Positions 1 through 13,413 of a DNA stretch of 64,000 nucleotides are shown here, piece by piece (position 1 is the first letter of the stretch; each line of letters starts with the position of its first letter). The DNA is taken from NCBI GenBank assembly GCA_019925105.1, contig JAHGAU010000004.1:930001-994000 (forward strand). Reading direction: 5' to 3'. The notes below the pieces were generated by a model. It had not been told where the DNA came from and did not search any database. It was given only the letters and a program-made list of their open reading frames with translations. Origin of the DNA: Niebla homalea. Its lineage: Eukaryota > Ascomycota > Lecanoromycetes > Lecanorales > Ramalinaceae. The translations under genes were made by a program, and so were the position numbers.

Positions 1-1474
1 CTATTGAGGTAAACGTCTTATTATAATCGATACCTTTACGTTATTTAAAGTTACGTATTATTTATTAAGCCTTATAATGAATTATATTATTATAAAATTT
101 ATATTTAAGGATAGAAATTTACCGTTTTCATAATATTATTACGCCAGCGGGGATTTAATTCCGCATAATTAAAACCTAAATATGGTTCTTTTTAAAGGAA
201 TTATATTTATTACCTTCCGTTAACTCTTAATTTATCCGGGTATACTTATTTATTATAACTTCTTTATAAATTTTAAACTTAATAAGTTCCGGGGTTATCT
301 TAAAGGATATTAAAGTTAAAGGGTATAACGGTTTATCCTTATTACGGGTTAATAAAGTTGAGAAAAAAAGTAGATTTAATAATATATTACGTAGTTTATC
401 CGGAAATATAAAATTAGGATTATTTTTAATTAAATTCTTAATTTATTGCTTTTATCCTTAACTATAATTAATCTCTAAATCTTCGGTTATTAAGTTTAAA
501 GGATCCGGTAAAGTTATTTATTAAGTAAAAACTATAGCCCGACATATAAGTTACTTAATAAAGATAAAGCTTATATTAATAATATCCATTTTAATTAAAC
601 CGTAATTCCTAAACTTTTCCTTTAAATTAAGGTTTTATTAAGGCTTTCTTATTTTTTTAAGCTCTTAAATTTAATTAATAAGCTTTTTATAATTTGAACC
701 ATTTAACGGTATTACCCGTTTTTCCTTAATATATACGTTATATACGTTCTTTATTATAAGGTTAAACCGTTTTACCCGTAAATTAATTACCTTAAAGTAT
801 TTATTAATCTTTTTATTAAAACCTATTAAGATATACGGTTTTAACCTATTATTAAATTTAACCCGGTAACTTATAGTTCTTACGTATATAATTAACCTTA
901 AGGTTTATATATAGGATATATCCGGTTTTTTATTATATTAAGCTTAATATAATATTACCCCTTTAAGTTATATATATAATATCTATATAATTATATAATT
1001 TATTATTTAGATTAACTTTAATTAAAAGCTTTTAAGTATACCCCCTGTTACCCGTATAACTTTAATCTTCTTATTAATTTCTTAATTAATTTTTTTATTA
1101 ATTAAATTTTATTTAAAGCTTTTACGTATTATTATCTTAAAAATAATTTTATATTATTTTAAATAGTTTAAGAAGGCTTTAAATATATATTTACTTCCGC
1201 CGTTAAACTTAAAAGCGTTTAATTTTTCGATCCGGAGGTTATTTATATTTAACTTTAAACTCCTTAAACCGTTAAATTATATCCGATTTATATATTAATA
1301 TATAAACTTTTAATATTATATTCTTATTATTACGGAAGGTTATATAATATGTTATTCCGTTATATCTTTAAAAATTAATTATCCTTAAAAAGTCCGTATA
1401 AATAAGCTTTAACGGATTTTCTATAGGTTTAAAATATCCTTTATATAATTAAAAGTATAATTATCCGGTAATAT
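1..1474 (-). pseudogene. B1 pol remnant: start of RT and integrase core
   Basis: Reading the minus strand, the piece runs from integrase (right) into the beginning of reverse transcriptase (left, off window). At about 4-35 the reverse complement reads KGIDYNKTFTS, the copia block before the first RT motif. Between about 1150 and 1420 it matches the B2 integrase core at 55990-56250, where the YYITF and KIRRF blocks with RIP-altered acidic residues are visible. Many in-frame TAA/TAG codons are present. LINE1 cuts it at 1474. Confidence 0.75.
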
Positions 1475-1679
1475 TAATTGATTGATTAATTTATATTACG
1501 GATTTAGTTAAGCTAATTCCGGCGTTCCTTAATACTCGGCCATTTGGCCTTACTAATAACCGCAAAAACCCGATATCTATAACGTTAGGAATAAAAACCG
1601 GTATCCACCTAGTTTCTATTTACGTTTTAAGGGTTAAGAGTATTTACGGCCGTTTAAAGAATAAGAATTTATTTATACG

Positions 1680-4600
1680 TTTTTTTTAAGAAAACCTATA
1701 ATATTATAATTAAATCTACTTAAGGATTATTTTTAAATTTATTGCTTTTCCGTTACTTTACGGGTCTATCCAATATTAAAATTTTAGAATTCCGATTATA
1801 CTATTAAATATCCTTATTAATACGTATATTATTATTATTTTATTTATATAACTTTACCGATTAATATAATATTATTTCTTACGCCGCCCCGGTATTTATA
1901 GCCCTTTTAATCCTTTATTAAATATAATTTTCCCGCCGCTGCTTTTTACTTTTAAGTTAACGGCGAAATTTCTTAATTAAATTTTCAATTACTTTTTTTA
2001 TTTCCTTAATTAAACTAAATTATAATAATAAACTTATAATTATTATAAATTTAATAACCGCTTTAATACCCTTTTTATTAATAAGTATTTAACGATAATC
2101 GTTAATCTTTACCCTTTTAATTAATTTTAATTTAAGTTCCTTAAATAATAAATAAAAGATTAATATATATATAGCGTTTTACTTTCATTATTTATATTTA
2201 TAATTAACGTTAATCCGGTTACCGGTATATATAATAAAAAAGAAATAAGTTAAGTTATTCTTATTTATCCGGAATTAAATTATTAATATATTATTATTTT
2301 TTTTATAATTTTATAACGCCGGAAATACTTATTAATAATTTTATCGCTATTTAATATTGGGTATTATTATCTTTAAAGGATTAATTCTTTATATTTACGT
2401 TAATATTTTATTTACCTCTTTATAATCTATAAAGTAATCGTTATTAACTTTACCCTTATAGTTTTCTTTTCCTCCGCTATTCTTATTTTAAGTAAGAATT
2501 TATATATTCTTACGTTAACTTCTTAAACGTAAATTAAATCGAGTTCTTTTTTTAATTTACTTTAATTTAATTTCCGTAAAAAGATAAGTACCGTTTCTTT
2601 ATACTTTTTTATTTAAAGTTTTTATAATTCTAGTAAATACGTTTATTTCTTATTAATATAACTAAATTCATACCCTTTTTAAGTTTTACTTAAGTGATTA
2701 TTTAATTTAAAGTTAACTTTATTAATAATATAAAAACTTCGGATTTTAATATCGGGATAAAAGTTACTTTATATACTTTATTTATTATTCTTAAGTATTA
2801 ATTTTAAACCTTTTATAGTTACCAGATAAGCTCTTTCCTATATTTAAATATATTTTTAAGTACGTATTAAATAGTTATTACGTACGTTATTATAGGTTTT
2901 ATAACCGTTTAATAAACGGTTCTAGTTTTTTATAAAGTAGCTTTTTATATTAACGTTATAAAGTAAATAAAATCCTTTTTTTATAAAATTATTTTCTTTT
3001 AAACCTTTTTTATATAATCCTTTTAATTTAATTTCTTATTAACTTATAAATTAAATATCTTAATATTGGCTTCCGGTTTTACCATTATATTATTTAAGTT
3101 TATTATAATTATTATATCGTATAACTTTAGGCTCCTTATTATATAAATAAACTTATATTTATATAAGGCGAATTAAGCCTTATATATTTTTATTTATCGT
3201 AAGTAAACTTTATAAGCTTATTTTAACTTTAAATAATTCATATAAATAAACGTATTATAAGTTAAAAGGTAAATATTATTAATAAAATCCTTTACTTAAA
3301 TTTTTTATTTTAATTTTATTAAGTCTTTAATAAATAAGTTATTAAAGAATAAGAATAAAATTAAAAAAATAAATAATCTTTAAGGAATCTTTATTATTGC
3401 GGGCTTTATCGTATTTATTTTTATCCTAGGTTAATTAACGTTATTTAATTACTTAAGAAACTTTCTATTTAATTTATAAAGAAAAGTAAAACCCTTTTTT
3501 TCCGTAAATTATATAATAACCTTTAATAATTTACCTTATTAAACGCCTTTATAATATTTAAGGAAAGAAAACTTATAATATATTTTTCTTATAATCCTAT
3601 ATTATATATATATTATTAATTAAGCCTTTAAGAGCCGTTTCTATTAACCGTTTTCTTTTTACTTTTATTTATTAATTAAAGAGTAACTTATACTTTTTAC
3701 GTAATTATTTAAGATTTTTATAATTACCGTTTTTAAAGCTTTTTTAATATATAAAGGAATATTATAAGTTTATATAACTTTATTTCCGAATAATTTAATT
3801 TAACCGGCTTCTTAAGGATAATCATTTTAATTTCCTTAAATTTATAAAAGTAATATCTTATATTAAAGTAAGCTTAAAATAAATAAATAAAAACCTTTTT
3901 AAATAATAACGTTATTATAAATAAGAACCTATTTAATATACTATTAAATCCGGGGGCCTTATTTTTTTCGGTTTATTAATTATTTTAATTATTATTTTTT
4001 AAGTTATTACTTTACTTATTATTATTAATTTAAAATATACCGTACCGTTAATATTTATTAAGTTAGCTTCCGGTAACGGGGGAAAGAATATCCCTTTAAG
4101 AGCCTTAATTTTGCCGTTAAAGGTATTTATTATCGTATTATTTAGTCTTTTAAGGGTAAAAATTTAAGGATAAATTTAGGTTTTTTACTCCGTTCCTTAT
4201 CGTATTTTATTAGCTTTTAGATATTATAAAAGGAAACCGCCGAGTTATATATTATAGCCCGGAAATATAATTATTTAACCTTCCGGATAATTCTTTTTTT
4301 TTCTTTTTAAGCTTTTTTTAACCGTTAAAACGTTTCCCGGTTTTTATATTTAATAGCTTATTTTATAAGCGTTTTTATCTTTATAATTATTTTTATATAT
4401 TTTTTATTTTAATAAGTTTTAACTTTTTAAGACGGTTTTATTATTAAGATTATAATATTAATTACTTTATTTAAAGCCTTTATTACCCGTTTTATAAAAT
4501 AATTAATCTATTCCTTATTATTAAGTTAAGGACGCTTTATTAATTAAGATATTACTTTTACCGCCTTTATTAATACTTTAACTTCCTTAACCGTCTTTTA

Positions 4601-5340
4601 TACTTATTTAAACGGTAAAAACGGAATTATATTAATAAATTAATTTAAAGTTATTTATATTAAAACGTAATCCGAATTATATTTTAGGTTTTCTTAAGGT
4701 CCGTATATTATAACCGAGTTAATAATATTTTCTGAATTAAATATTAAATTAATTATAATTTTAAATTTATAACTTTCTTATATAATAATTTTTTTAATGT
4801 TAATAACGTAAAATTAAACCGTATAATAATTATTAATAGTTTTTTAAATTTAATATAATTAATTATATAACCGTCCTTATTTTATTAAACGTAATAAAGA
4901 TTAAAGTCCTTTATTAAGAAATACTTACCGGGTATAATTATAATATCCTTAAGTAACGGGATTATAAAGGGTTTTTTCTTATTAATTAATAACGGATTAT
5001 ATATATTATAAATATTTAAAATATCCTTAATATTCCTTTTTTATATAATCCGGAATATATATAAGTTTTTTCCGTAATAAGTAACGTTTTAACTATTTAT
5101 ATTTAATTTTTATTAATAAAGAAATATATCCATATTATTTTATTACCTTTAAAGGTTAAATAGAAATTATCTCCCGAATTAATTAAAGAATAAATATATA
5201 AATTATATAATAACTTTTATATTACTATAATATTAATATTTTTTACTTTTTTGGATTTAAATATCGGTATTATAACTTTAATTATTTCTTTATATACGTT
5301 ATATTATATTATTTTTAAAAGCGTAAATATATTAAATATT
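1680..5340 (-). pseudogene. LINE1 ORF2 remnant (endonuclease-RT)
   Basis: Edges are placed by alignment to LINE3. On the minus strand the APE-type endonuclease block reads as a degraded GDFNLHH motif at about 4865-4925 (KDFNLYY), followed by NKDG. The RT catalytic block is at 3273-3290 and reads GFINNI where the family has a GF[VI]DDV-type sequence; both aspartates have become Asn by G-to-A change. The C-terminal cysteine motif falls near 2200. Stops are dense throughout, so it is not translatable. Confidence 0.8.
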
Positions 5341-7222
5341 AACGTTTATTAAACTTTCCTTATTAACTTTTATTTATATAAATAGTTTCTTTTTAAGGTT
5401 AAATATTATTTATTTTAATCTTTTTATTACGATAATAATCCCGGTTAAGCGGTTAACCTTAAAAGTTAATATTGTTATAAGCTTCCTCTTTTTTATATTA
5501 TTAATTATTACGTTTTACTTTTCCCCGTTTAATAAGCTCCGTTTACGTTTTAAGATTATTTTTAATTGTTTTACCGGTTTAAGTTTATATAAATTATAAC
5601 GTTAAACCTTAACTATTATCTTAATTTCCTTACGTTAAGTCTTTTTTTATTTTTATTATATACCGTAAGTTTTATATTAAGTAATTATTATTATTATATA
5701 CCGCGTATTTTAACGCGTTTTTTATTAAGCCCTTTACTATTAAGTTAATATATTTATATATATTATACCCTTTAATATATATTACGTACTTCATATTATT
5801 AAGGTACCTCGTAATAATATATTTATATCCTTAATATTTAAAGTATTAATAAATATCCGCTATTTAATTTTAAGGTTTCATTAACTTAAAAGACTTATTT
5901 TTTATTACCTTTTTATTAAGGATATTATTATATATTTTTATTAACGTTACGCTTAAAATAATTATAAAGTATTTCTTTATATAATTAAAGGTATTTAATT
6001 TTTTTATTATAATAAGGAGGTTATAATTAATAATTTTTAATTTAAAGTAAAAAACCGTATTTTCCTTCTTTATCCGCTTTAAAGTAACTTCCCTTTCTTC
6101 CTTTATAAACTTTATTAAGTATATCCCGTTTACCGTAATAATAAAGGATTATTTTAATATCTTTACCGTTTTATATCCTTTTTTACCGGTTTATCTTTTT
6201 AATTTTTTAGCCTTTCCTTTACCTTTAATAAGGCTATATTAAAAGGATATTCCCGCTTTATAGCTTATATATTATAATAATTTATTTTATTAATAGCTTT
6301 CCCGTTATTTTAAACGCTTTTATTAATTATAATAGGTTTATTTTTACCGTTATATTCCTTTTTTTTTCGCCCGATAATTATATAATTATTATCCTTACTT
6401 TCCTTAATATTATTATTTTCTCCTTTACCCTTATTTCCTTTATTATTAACGTTAACGCCGCTTTTACGGCTTTTATTATTTAATTTATCCCTACTTTTTT
6501 CCTTAAAGTTTCCCCCGTTACTCCCTTATTTTATATATATCCTTTTTATCTCTTTTTATCTCTGTTTACCGGCGTTTTTATTACTGCCTTTTAAGCTCCG
6601 CGTAGCCTTTTTAACTTTTTTAAATTTCTTTTTACTTTTACGTAAAAGTCTTTTATTCCCGTAGCCCGATTTATAGTATCGATTAGGTCTTTAACGTAAT
6701 ATTTTTTTATATAATTATAAAAAGGCCTTTTAACACCCTTACCGCTTCCTCCTTTTTTACTTTTCCCTTACGTATCCGGTAATTACCTCTTTTTATAACT
6801 TATTCTTATTTATTTAATATTTCTTTATTTTTACTTAGCTTTTTCTTAATTTATATATACTTAATAAGGCCTTTTACGTCTCCGCTTACCCTTTATCCGT
6901 CCCTATATATCGTCTTTATCCCCTCCGCCCTTTATTTATTACCTTTTATAATAATACCTTTACGCGTTATACGCGTCCCTTTATGCGTATCTTATTAATT
7001 ATAAACTCCTTATTTAATTTAAGGCCTTTTTATCTCGTATTTATTGCGTCGTTCATATAATTTATTACCGTTCCTATTAACCTAGGCCGCTTACCCTTCC
7101 TCCCCTTCTACCTTTATTATTCTGCTTCCGCTTATCGCATTTAAGGTACTATCCTTACTATTACTTAAGCTATGCACACGTGCATCGTTTCTGACCTCTA
7201 GGGTCCCGTTATTCGTCGCCAT
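5341..7222 (-). pseudogene. LINE1 ORF1 remnant (Gag-like RNA-binding protein)
   Basis: The start codon is the CAT at 7220-7222. The N-terminus reads MATNNGTLEVRND, close to LINE3 ORF1 (MATNKGTPEVQND). The first 80-100 bp are almost unmutated and CpG-containing. Downstream the frame decays into stops. The right-hand limit is the start codon; the left limit is only approximate and taken from LINE3. The function inferred is that of LINE ORF1: RNA binding through C-terminal CCHC knuckles. Confidence 0.7.
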
Positions 7223-7249
7223 TTTTTCCAATAATCTATCCGGTAATAT

Positions 7250-9490
7250 AATATATATAATAAGCGTCTTTAACTTTATTATTATTATAATATTTACGTT
7301 TAAAATCTATTTTAATCAGTATATCCGTTAATTAGAATAATTTCTAAGCTCTAAGGTGGCTTATACGTATATATTAAGTAAATATAATTAAAAATACGTT
7401 AAATACCGTTATAATAAAAGTAAATTCTTATAAATCGATTATAAATAGGCCGTTTTATTTATTATAAGTAAGCTTTTTTTAACTATATGTTATTATCCGG
7501 ACTATCCGTATTATATTAAGTTAACCTTTATAGTTTAAAAGTTATATTTTAAATATAAGATTAATTAATTCGCCGGAGAATATATTGTATCTATAAATTT
7601 CATTTTAATAAGCTTATTATCTACCCTATATATTATATAAATAATATATATACCCCTTATATAACTTGTTCTTACCAACCTAGGCCTTAAAGATAAGGAT
7701 TAATAAGGTCTTAATTCCCCTTAAAAGAATCTTTTTTTATAAAAAATATATTAATTATAATTATTATTGAAAATTATTAACTTCTATAAATCTATTAAAG
7801 TAATTAATATTATCGTTATTAATTATTATATATACGTTAATAAGTAAAAGTTTATTATTAAAAAATTTATAAATATAATAATCTTTTTAATAATTTTAAG
7901 CTTTTTAATACGGAACTTTATAAGCTTCTTTTTAAAGTAAAAATCTTAATATTTATTTTTAATATATTTATTATTACGTTTTTTCTAAATATAATATTAA
8001 TAAATAAACTTTTCCCGGGTTTTATTAAAAGTCCTTTTATTATAACCTTTTAATATATCCTTATAAACCTATATTAAGACGTTTAATTGCTAAATAACTA
8101 CTTAAGCTTCCTTATTACGGGCCCTTTATATGATATCGTAAAATTTAAAGGTATTTAAGCCTTAATATATTACCGTTTAAATAAATATTAAGTATTACGT
8201 TTATTATAACTCTTTTAGTTTATTTAAGAATATTTAAATAATAAAATAATCCGGGATAATTAAAAAGCTATTAATCGTTTTAATATTAATATAGACTTTC
8301 TAATAGCGGTTATTATACTTATTAATTATTATATTTAAGGTTTTTTATAAGCTTATAAGTTCTTATATAAGCTTTATATATAGCCCGGATCCTTATAGTT
8401 TATATTAATCCTTAAGTTATTCTTAAATTATATTTAAACTTTCTATAATATCGATTAAATATTTAATATTAATATTATAACGGTTCTTTAAAATTATATC
8501 TATCTTAAAAGTGTTTCTTTTTTTTAACTTTTAAAGGTTATTAATCGTTATTTAATCCTTTATTTATTAACTTTACGATATTTATTATTATTAATTTATT
8601 AATAAAAGGATTAAGCTTAAAGGAAACCCCCCTATAATAAAGTTTTTCTTAATCGTTATTGTTAATAAAGTATATAGAAGATAATATTAATAAAATATTA
8701 ATTATATTATAATTATTAATAATACTTAAGTTTAAATTTAATAACGTTTAATATATTAAAGACTTATTATTTAAGCGTAAAAAGTAAATTACGTTAAATA
8801 ACGGTATCTAATTTTTAACATTTATACCCAGCTTAAAGATAATAGTATTTAATAGGTTAACTAAAGGTTCCTTAAACGCTTTTAAATTAAAGTTATTATA
8901 TAACTTCGGCGTTTACGGTAATAAATAATCTTTATTTTTAACTTAATCTTTATTAATTAAATTAAAATAATCTTCCTTCTTTAAGTCTTTAAGTATAAAG
9001 GGAAAAAGGGTACTTTATATATAACGATATTAATAAATAATAGGGTTTCAATACTATATTTCATATAAAATTATTATATACTTTAAGGTAATAGGTAATA
9101 TAAGGCCTTATTAATTAAAGTATTCTTTATTCCGGTTAAGTCCAGAACGGAATTTTATAACGTATTATAACGTTATATATATATACTTAAGATTATTATC
9201 TTTTTCTATTTAAGGGCTTTTAATCTTTATAATTAAAGCGTTTAAACTTATTTTAATTATTTTATTTTAATTTAAAGGCTTTAATCTTTATAATCCGTAA
9301 TAAATAAGCTTATTTTAAGTTTAATTATTTATTAAAGAATTTAATAATTAGTTTTTAACTTTTCTTTCTTAAGGATTAATTTTTACGTTAAGAAGTTTAA
9401 CCGTTAATTACTTATTCCGTCCTATATTTATTTCTTAAAATTAAATTAAAATAAATAATTTTAAATCGTAATACGTTTAAATCCGAGTAA

Positions 9491-9493
<3 letters not shown>
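7250..9493 (-). pseudogene. B1 middle piece: upstream of integrase, protease/Gag region
   Basis: Collinear with B2 from about 56290 to 58520. It lies between the integrase core (1-1474) and the leader, so by copia order it should encode pre-integrase, protease and Gag. RIP has removed any motif I could name with certainty, and I see no open frame over 60 codons. LINE1 flanks it on the left and LINE2 on the right; the TSD copies belong to the ends. Confidence 0.6.

Positions 9494-9549
<56 letters not shown>
9494..9549 (-). repeat. (GATT)14 tail of LINE2
   Basis: Fourteen perfect GATT units, which are AATC repeats at the 3' end of the minus-strand LINE. LINE3 has five units and LINE1 about three, so the tail varies between insertions, as expected of a 3' repeat generated or slipped during target-primed reverse transcription. 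Confidence 0.97.
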
Positions 9550-9752
9550 TATACTACGGATCTAGCTGAGCTAATTCCGGCGTTCCTTAATACTCGGCCA
9601 TTTGGCCTTATTAATAACCGTAAAAAACCCGATATCTATAACGTTAAGAATAAAAACCGGTATTTACCCAGTTTTTACTTACGTCTTAAAGGTTAAGAGT
9701 ATTTACGGCTATTTAAAGAATAAGAATTTATTTATATACTTTTTTTAAGAAA

Positions 9753-12700
9753 ATTTATAATATTACGATTAAATTTACTTAAGGGTTACCTTTAAACCTA
9801 TTACTTTTCCGTTATTTTACGGATTTATTTAATATAAAAATTTCAGAATTCCGATTATATTATTAAATATCCTTATTAATATATATATTATTATTATTTT
9901 ATTTATACGACTTTATTGACCAATATAATATTATTTTTTATACCGTTTTAATATCTATAGCCCCCTTAGCCTTTTATTAAATATAGTTTTCCCGCCGTTA
10001 CTTTTTATCCCTAAGTTAACGGTAAAATTTCTTAATTAAATTTTCAATTATTTTTTTTATTTCTTTAATTAAGTTAAATTATAATAATAAGCTTATAGTT
10101 ATTATAAATCTAATAACCACTTTAATACCTTTTTTATTGATAAGTATTTAATAATAATCGTTAATCCTTACCTTTTTAATTAATCTTAATTTAAGTTCCT
10201 TAAATAATAAATAGGAAATTAATACATATATAACGTTTTATTTTCATTATCTATATTTATAATTAATATTAATCCGGTTATTAATATATATATAAAAAAA
10301 AAAAATTAAGTTATTTTTATTTATCCGGAATTAAATTATTAATACGTTATCGTTTTTCCTTATAATTTTATAACGCCGGAGATACTTATTAATAATTTTA
10401 TCGTTATTTAACGCCGGGTATTATTACCTTTTAAGGATTAATTCTTTATATTTACGTTAATATTTTATTTATTTCTTTATAATTTATAAAATAATCTTTT
10501 TATTAATTTTATTTTTATAACCTTCTTTTCCTCCGTTACTTTTATTTTAAATAAAAGTTTATATACTTTTATATTAACTTTTTAAATATAAATTAAATCG
10601 ATTTCTTTTTTAATTTACTTTAATTTAACTTTTATAAAAAAAAAATAAATATTATTTCTTTATGCTTTTTTATTTAAAGCCTTTTATAATTCTAATAAAT
10701 ACGTTTATTTCCTATTAACGTAATTAAATTCATACCCTTTTTAAGCTTTATTTAAGCGATTATTTAATTTAAGGCCAGCTTTATTAATAATATAAAGACC
10801 TTAAATTTTAATATTAGGACGGGAGTCGCTTTATATATTTTATTTATTATTCTTAAATATCGGTTTTAAACCTTTTATAATTACCGGACGGGCTCTTTCT
10901 TATATTTAAGCGTACTTTTAAATATATATTAAATAATTATTATATATATTATCGTAAACTTTATAACCGTTTAATAAATAATTTTAATTTTCTATAAGGT
11001 AACTCCTTACGTTAACGTTATAAAGTAAATAAGGCTTTTTTTCCTATAAAATTATTTTCTTTTAAACCTTTTTTATATAGTCCTTTTAATCCAGTTTCCT
11101 ATCGATTTATAAGTTAAATACTTTAATATTAACTTCCGGTTTTATTATTATATTATTTAAGTTTATTATAGCTATTATATTATATAACTTTAAACTCTTT
11201 ATTATATAAATAAGCTTATACTTATACGGGGTAAATTAAACCTTATATATCTTTACTTATTATAAGTAAACTTTATAAATTTATTTTAACTTTAAATAAT
11301 TTATATAAATAAATATATTATAAGTTAAAAAATAAATATCGTTAATAAAGCCCTTTATTTAAATTTTTTATTTTAATTTTATTAAGTCTTTAATAAGCGG
11401 GCCATTAAAGAATAGGAATAAGATTAAGGAAATAAATAACCTTTAAAGAATCCTTATTATTACGGGCTTTATCGTATTTATTTTTTATTTTAAGTTAATT
11501 AACGTCATTTAATTACTTAAGAAACTTTCTATTTAATTTATAAAGAAAAATAAAATCCTTTTTTTCCGTAAATTATATAATAATTTTTAATAATTTATTT
11601 TATTAAACGTTTTTATAATATTTAAAGAAAGAAAACTTATAACGTATTTCTTCTTATAGTTTTATACCGTTTATATATTATTAATTAAGTTTTTAAAAGC
11701 CGTCTCCGTTAACCGTCTTTTTCTTATTTTTATTTATTAATTAAGGAGTAGTTTATATCCTTTTACGTAATTATTTAAAATCTTTATAATTATTATTTTT
11801 AAAGCCTTTTTTAACGTATAAAAGAATACTATAAGTTTATATAATTTTACCTTTAAGTAATTTAACTTAACCGGCTTTTTAAGGATAATTATCTTAACCT
11901 CCTTAAATTTACGGGGGTAATATCCTATATTAAGGTAAACTTAAAATACATAAATAAAAACCTTTTTAAATAATAATATTATTATAAATAAAAACCTATT
12001 TAATATATTATTAAATCCGGGGCCTTATTTTTCTTTAATTTATTAATTACCTTAATTATTATTTTTTAAATTATTATTTTACTTATTATTATTAATTTAA
12101 AATATATTGTACCGTCGATATTTATTAAGTTAACTTCCGGTAACGGAGGAAAAAACGCTTTTTAAAAAGCCTTAATTTTACCGTTAAAGGTATTTATTAC
12201 CGTATTATCTAATCTTTTTAAGGGTAAAAACTTAAGGATAAATTTAAGTTTTTTATTTTATTCTTTACTATATTTTATTAGCTTTTAAACGTTATAAAAG
12301 GAAACCACTAAATTATATATTATAACCCGGAAGTATATTTATTTAACCTTTTAGATAATTCTTTTTTTTTTTTGATTTAAGCTTTTTTTTTTAACCGTTA
12401 AAGTATTTCTTAATTCTTATATTTAATAATTTACTTTATAAACGTTTTTACCTTTATAATCGTTTTTATATATTTTTTATTTTAATAAATTTTAACTCTT
12501 TAAAATAACTTTATTATTAAAATTATAACGTTAATTACTTTATTTAAAGTTTTTATTACCCACTTTATAAAATAATTGATTTATTCCTTATTATTAAGCC
12601 GGGAATACTCCGTTAATTAAGATATTATTTTTATTGCTTTTATTAATATTTTAGTTTCTTTAGCCGTCTTTTACGTTTATTTAAACGGTAAAAACGGAGT

Positions 12701-13413
12701 TATATCGATAAACCAATTTAAAGTCATTTATATCGGAATATAATCTGAACCGTATTTTAGGTCCTTTTAGGGTCTATATATTATAATTAAGTTAATAATA
12801 CCTTCTAAGTTAAATATTAAGTCAATTATAATTTTAAGTTTACGGCTTTCTTATATAATAGCCCCTTTTAACGTTAATAATATAAGGTTAAATTATATAA
12901 TAATTATTAATAGTTTTTTAAATTTAATATAATTAATTATATAACCGTTTTCGTTTTATTAAATATAATAAAGATTAAAGTTTCTTATTAAAAGATACTT
13001 ATTAAATATAATTATAATATCCTTAAATAATAAGATTATAAAGGATCCCTTCTTATTAATTAATAATAAATTATATATATTATAAATATTTAAAGTATTT
13101 TTAATATCCCCCTTTTATATAATCCGGAATATATATAGGTTCCTTCCGTAATAAATAACGTCTTAATTATTTATATTTAACTTCTTATTAATAAAGAAAT
13201 ATATTTACGTTATTTTATTATTTTTAAAGGTTAAGTAAAAATTATCTTTTAAGTTAATTAAAGAATAAATATACGGATTATATAGCGGCTTTTATATTAT
13301 TATAATATCGATATTTTTTACCTTTTTAAATCTGAATATCGGTATTATAATTTTAATTGCTTCTCCGTATACGTTATATTATATTACCCTTAAAAGCGTA
13401 AATATATTAAATA
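9753..13413 (-). pseudogene. LINE2 ORF2 remnant (endonuclease-RT)
   Basis: Limits are projected from LINE3. The RT core is at about 11335-11360 (reverse complement reads KGFINDIYFL, one catalytic Asp kept, the other now Asn). The endonuclease GDFN-type block falls at about 12950-12990. The frame is broken by many RIP stops. It is the same family as LINE1, LINE3 and LINE4. Confidence 0.78.

Larger units (their letters stand above)
1475..7236 (-). mobile_element. LINE1: full-length Tad1-like non-LTR retrotransposon
   Basis: 5762 bp, minus strand, inserted in B1 pol. The perfect 13 bp TSD tatccggtaatat is at 1462-1474 and 7237-7249. The matching unoccupied site in B2 (near 56270) has the motif once. 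The 3' tail is a short GATT run (AATC in the element sense) at 1475-1490, preceded by the conserved 3' end with a GGCC-AAAT-GGCC hairpin. The 5' end, including the ORF1 start at 7222, is nearly free of RIP. It aligns end to end with LINE2 and LINE3. The intact 5' end argues for full-length insertion, not the usual 5' truncation. Confidence 0.93.

Noticed and set aside
9494..9549. CRISPR-like or other spaced repeat
   Set aside because: It is an uninterrupted GATT microsatellite forming the LINE tail; there are no spacers.
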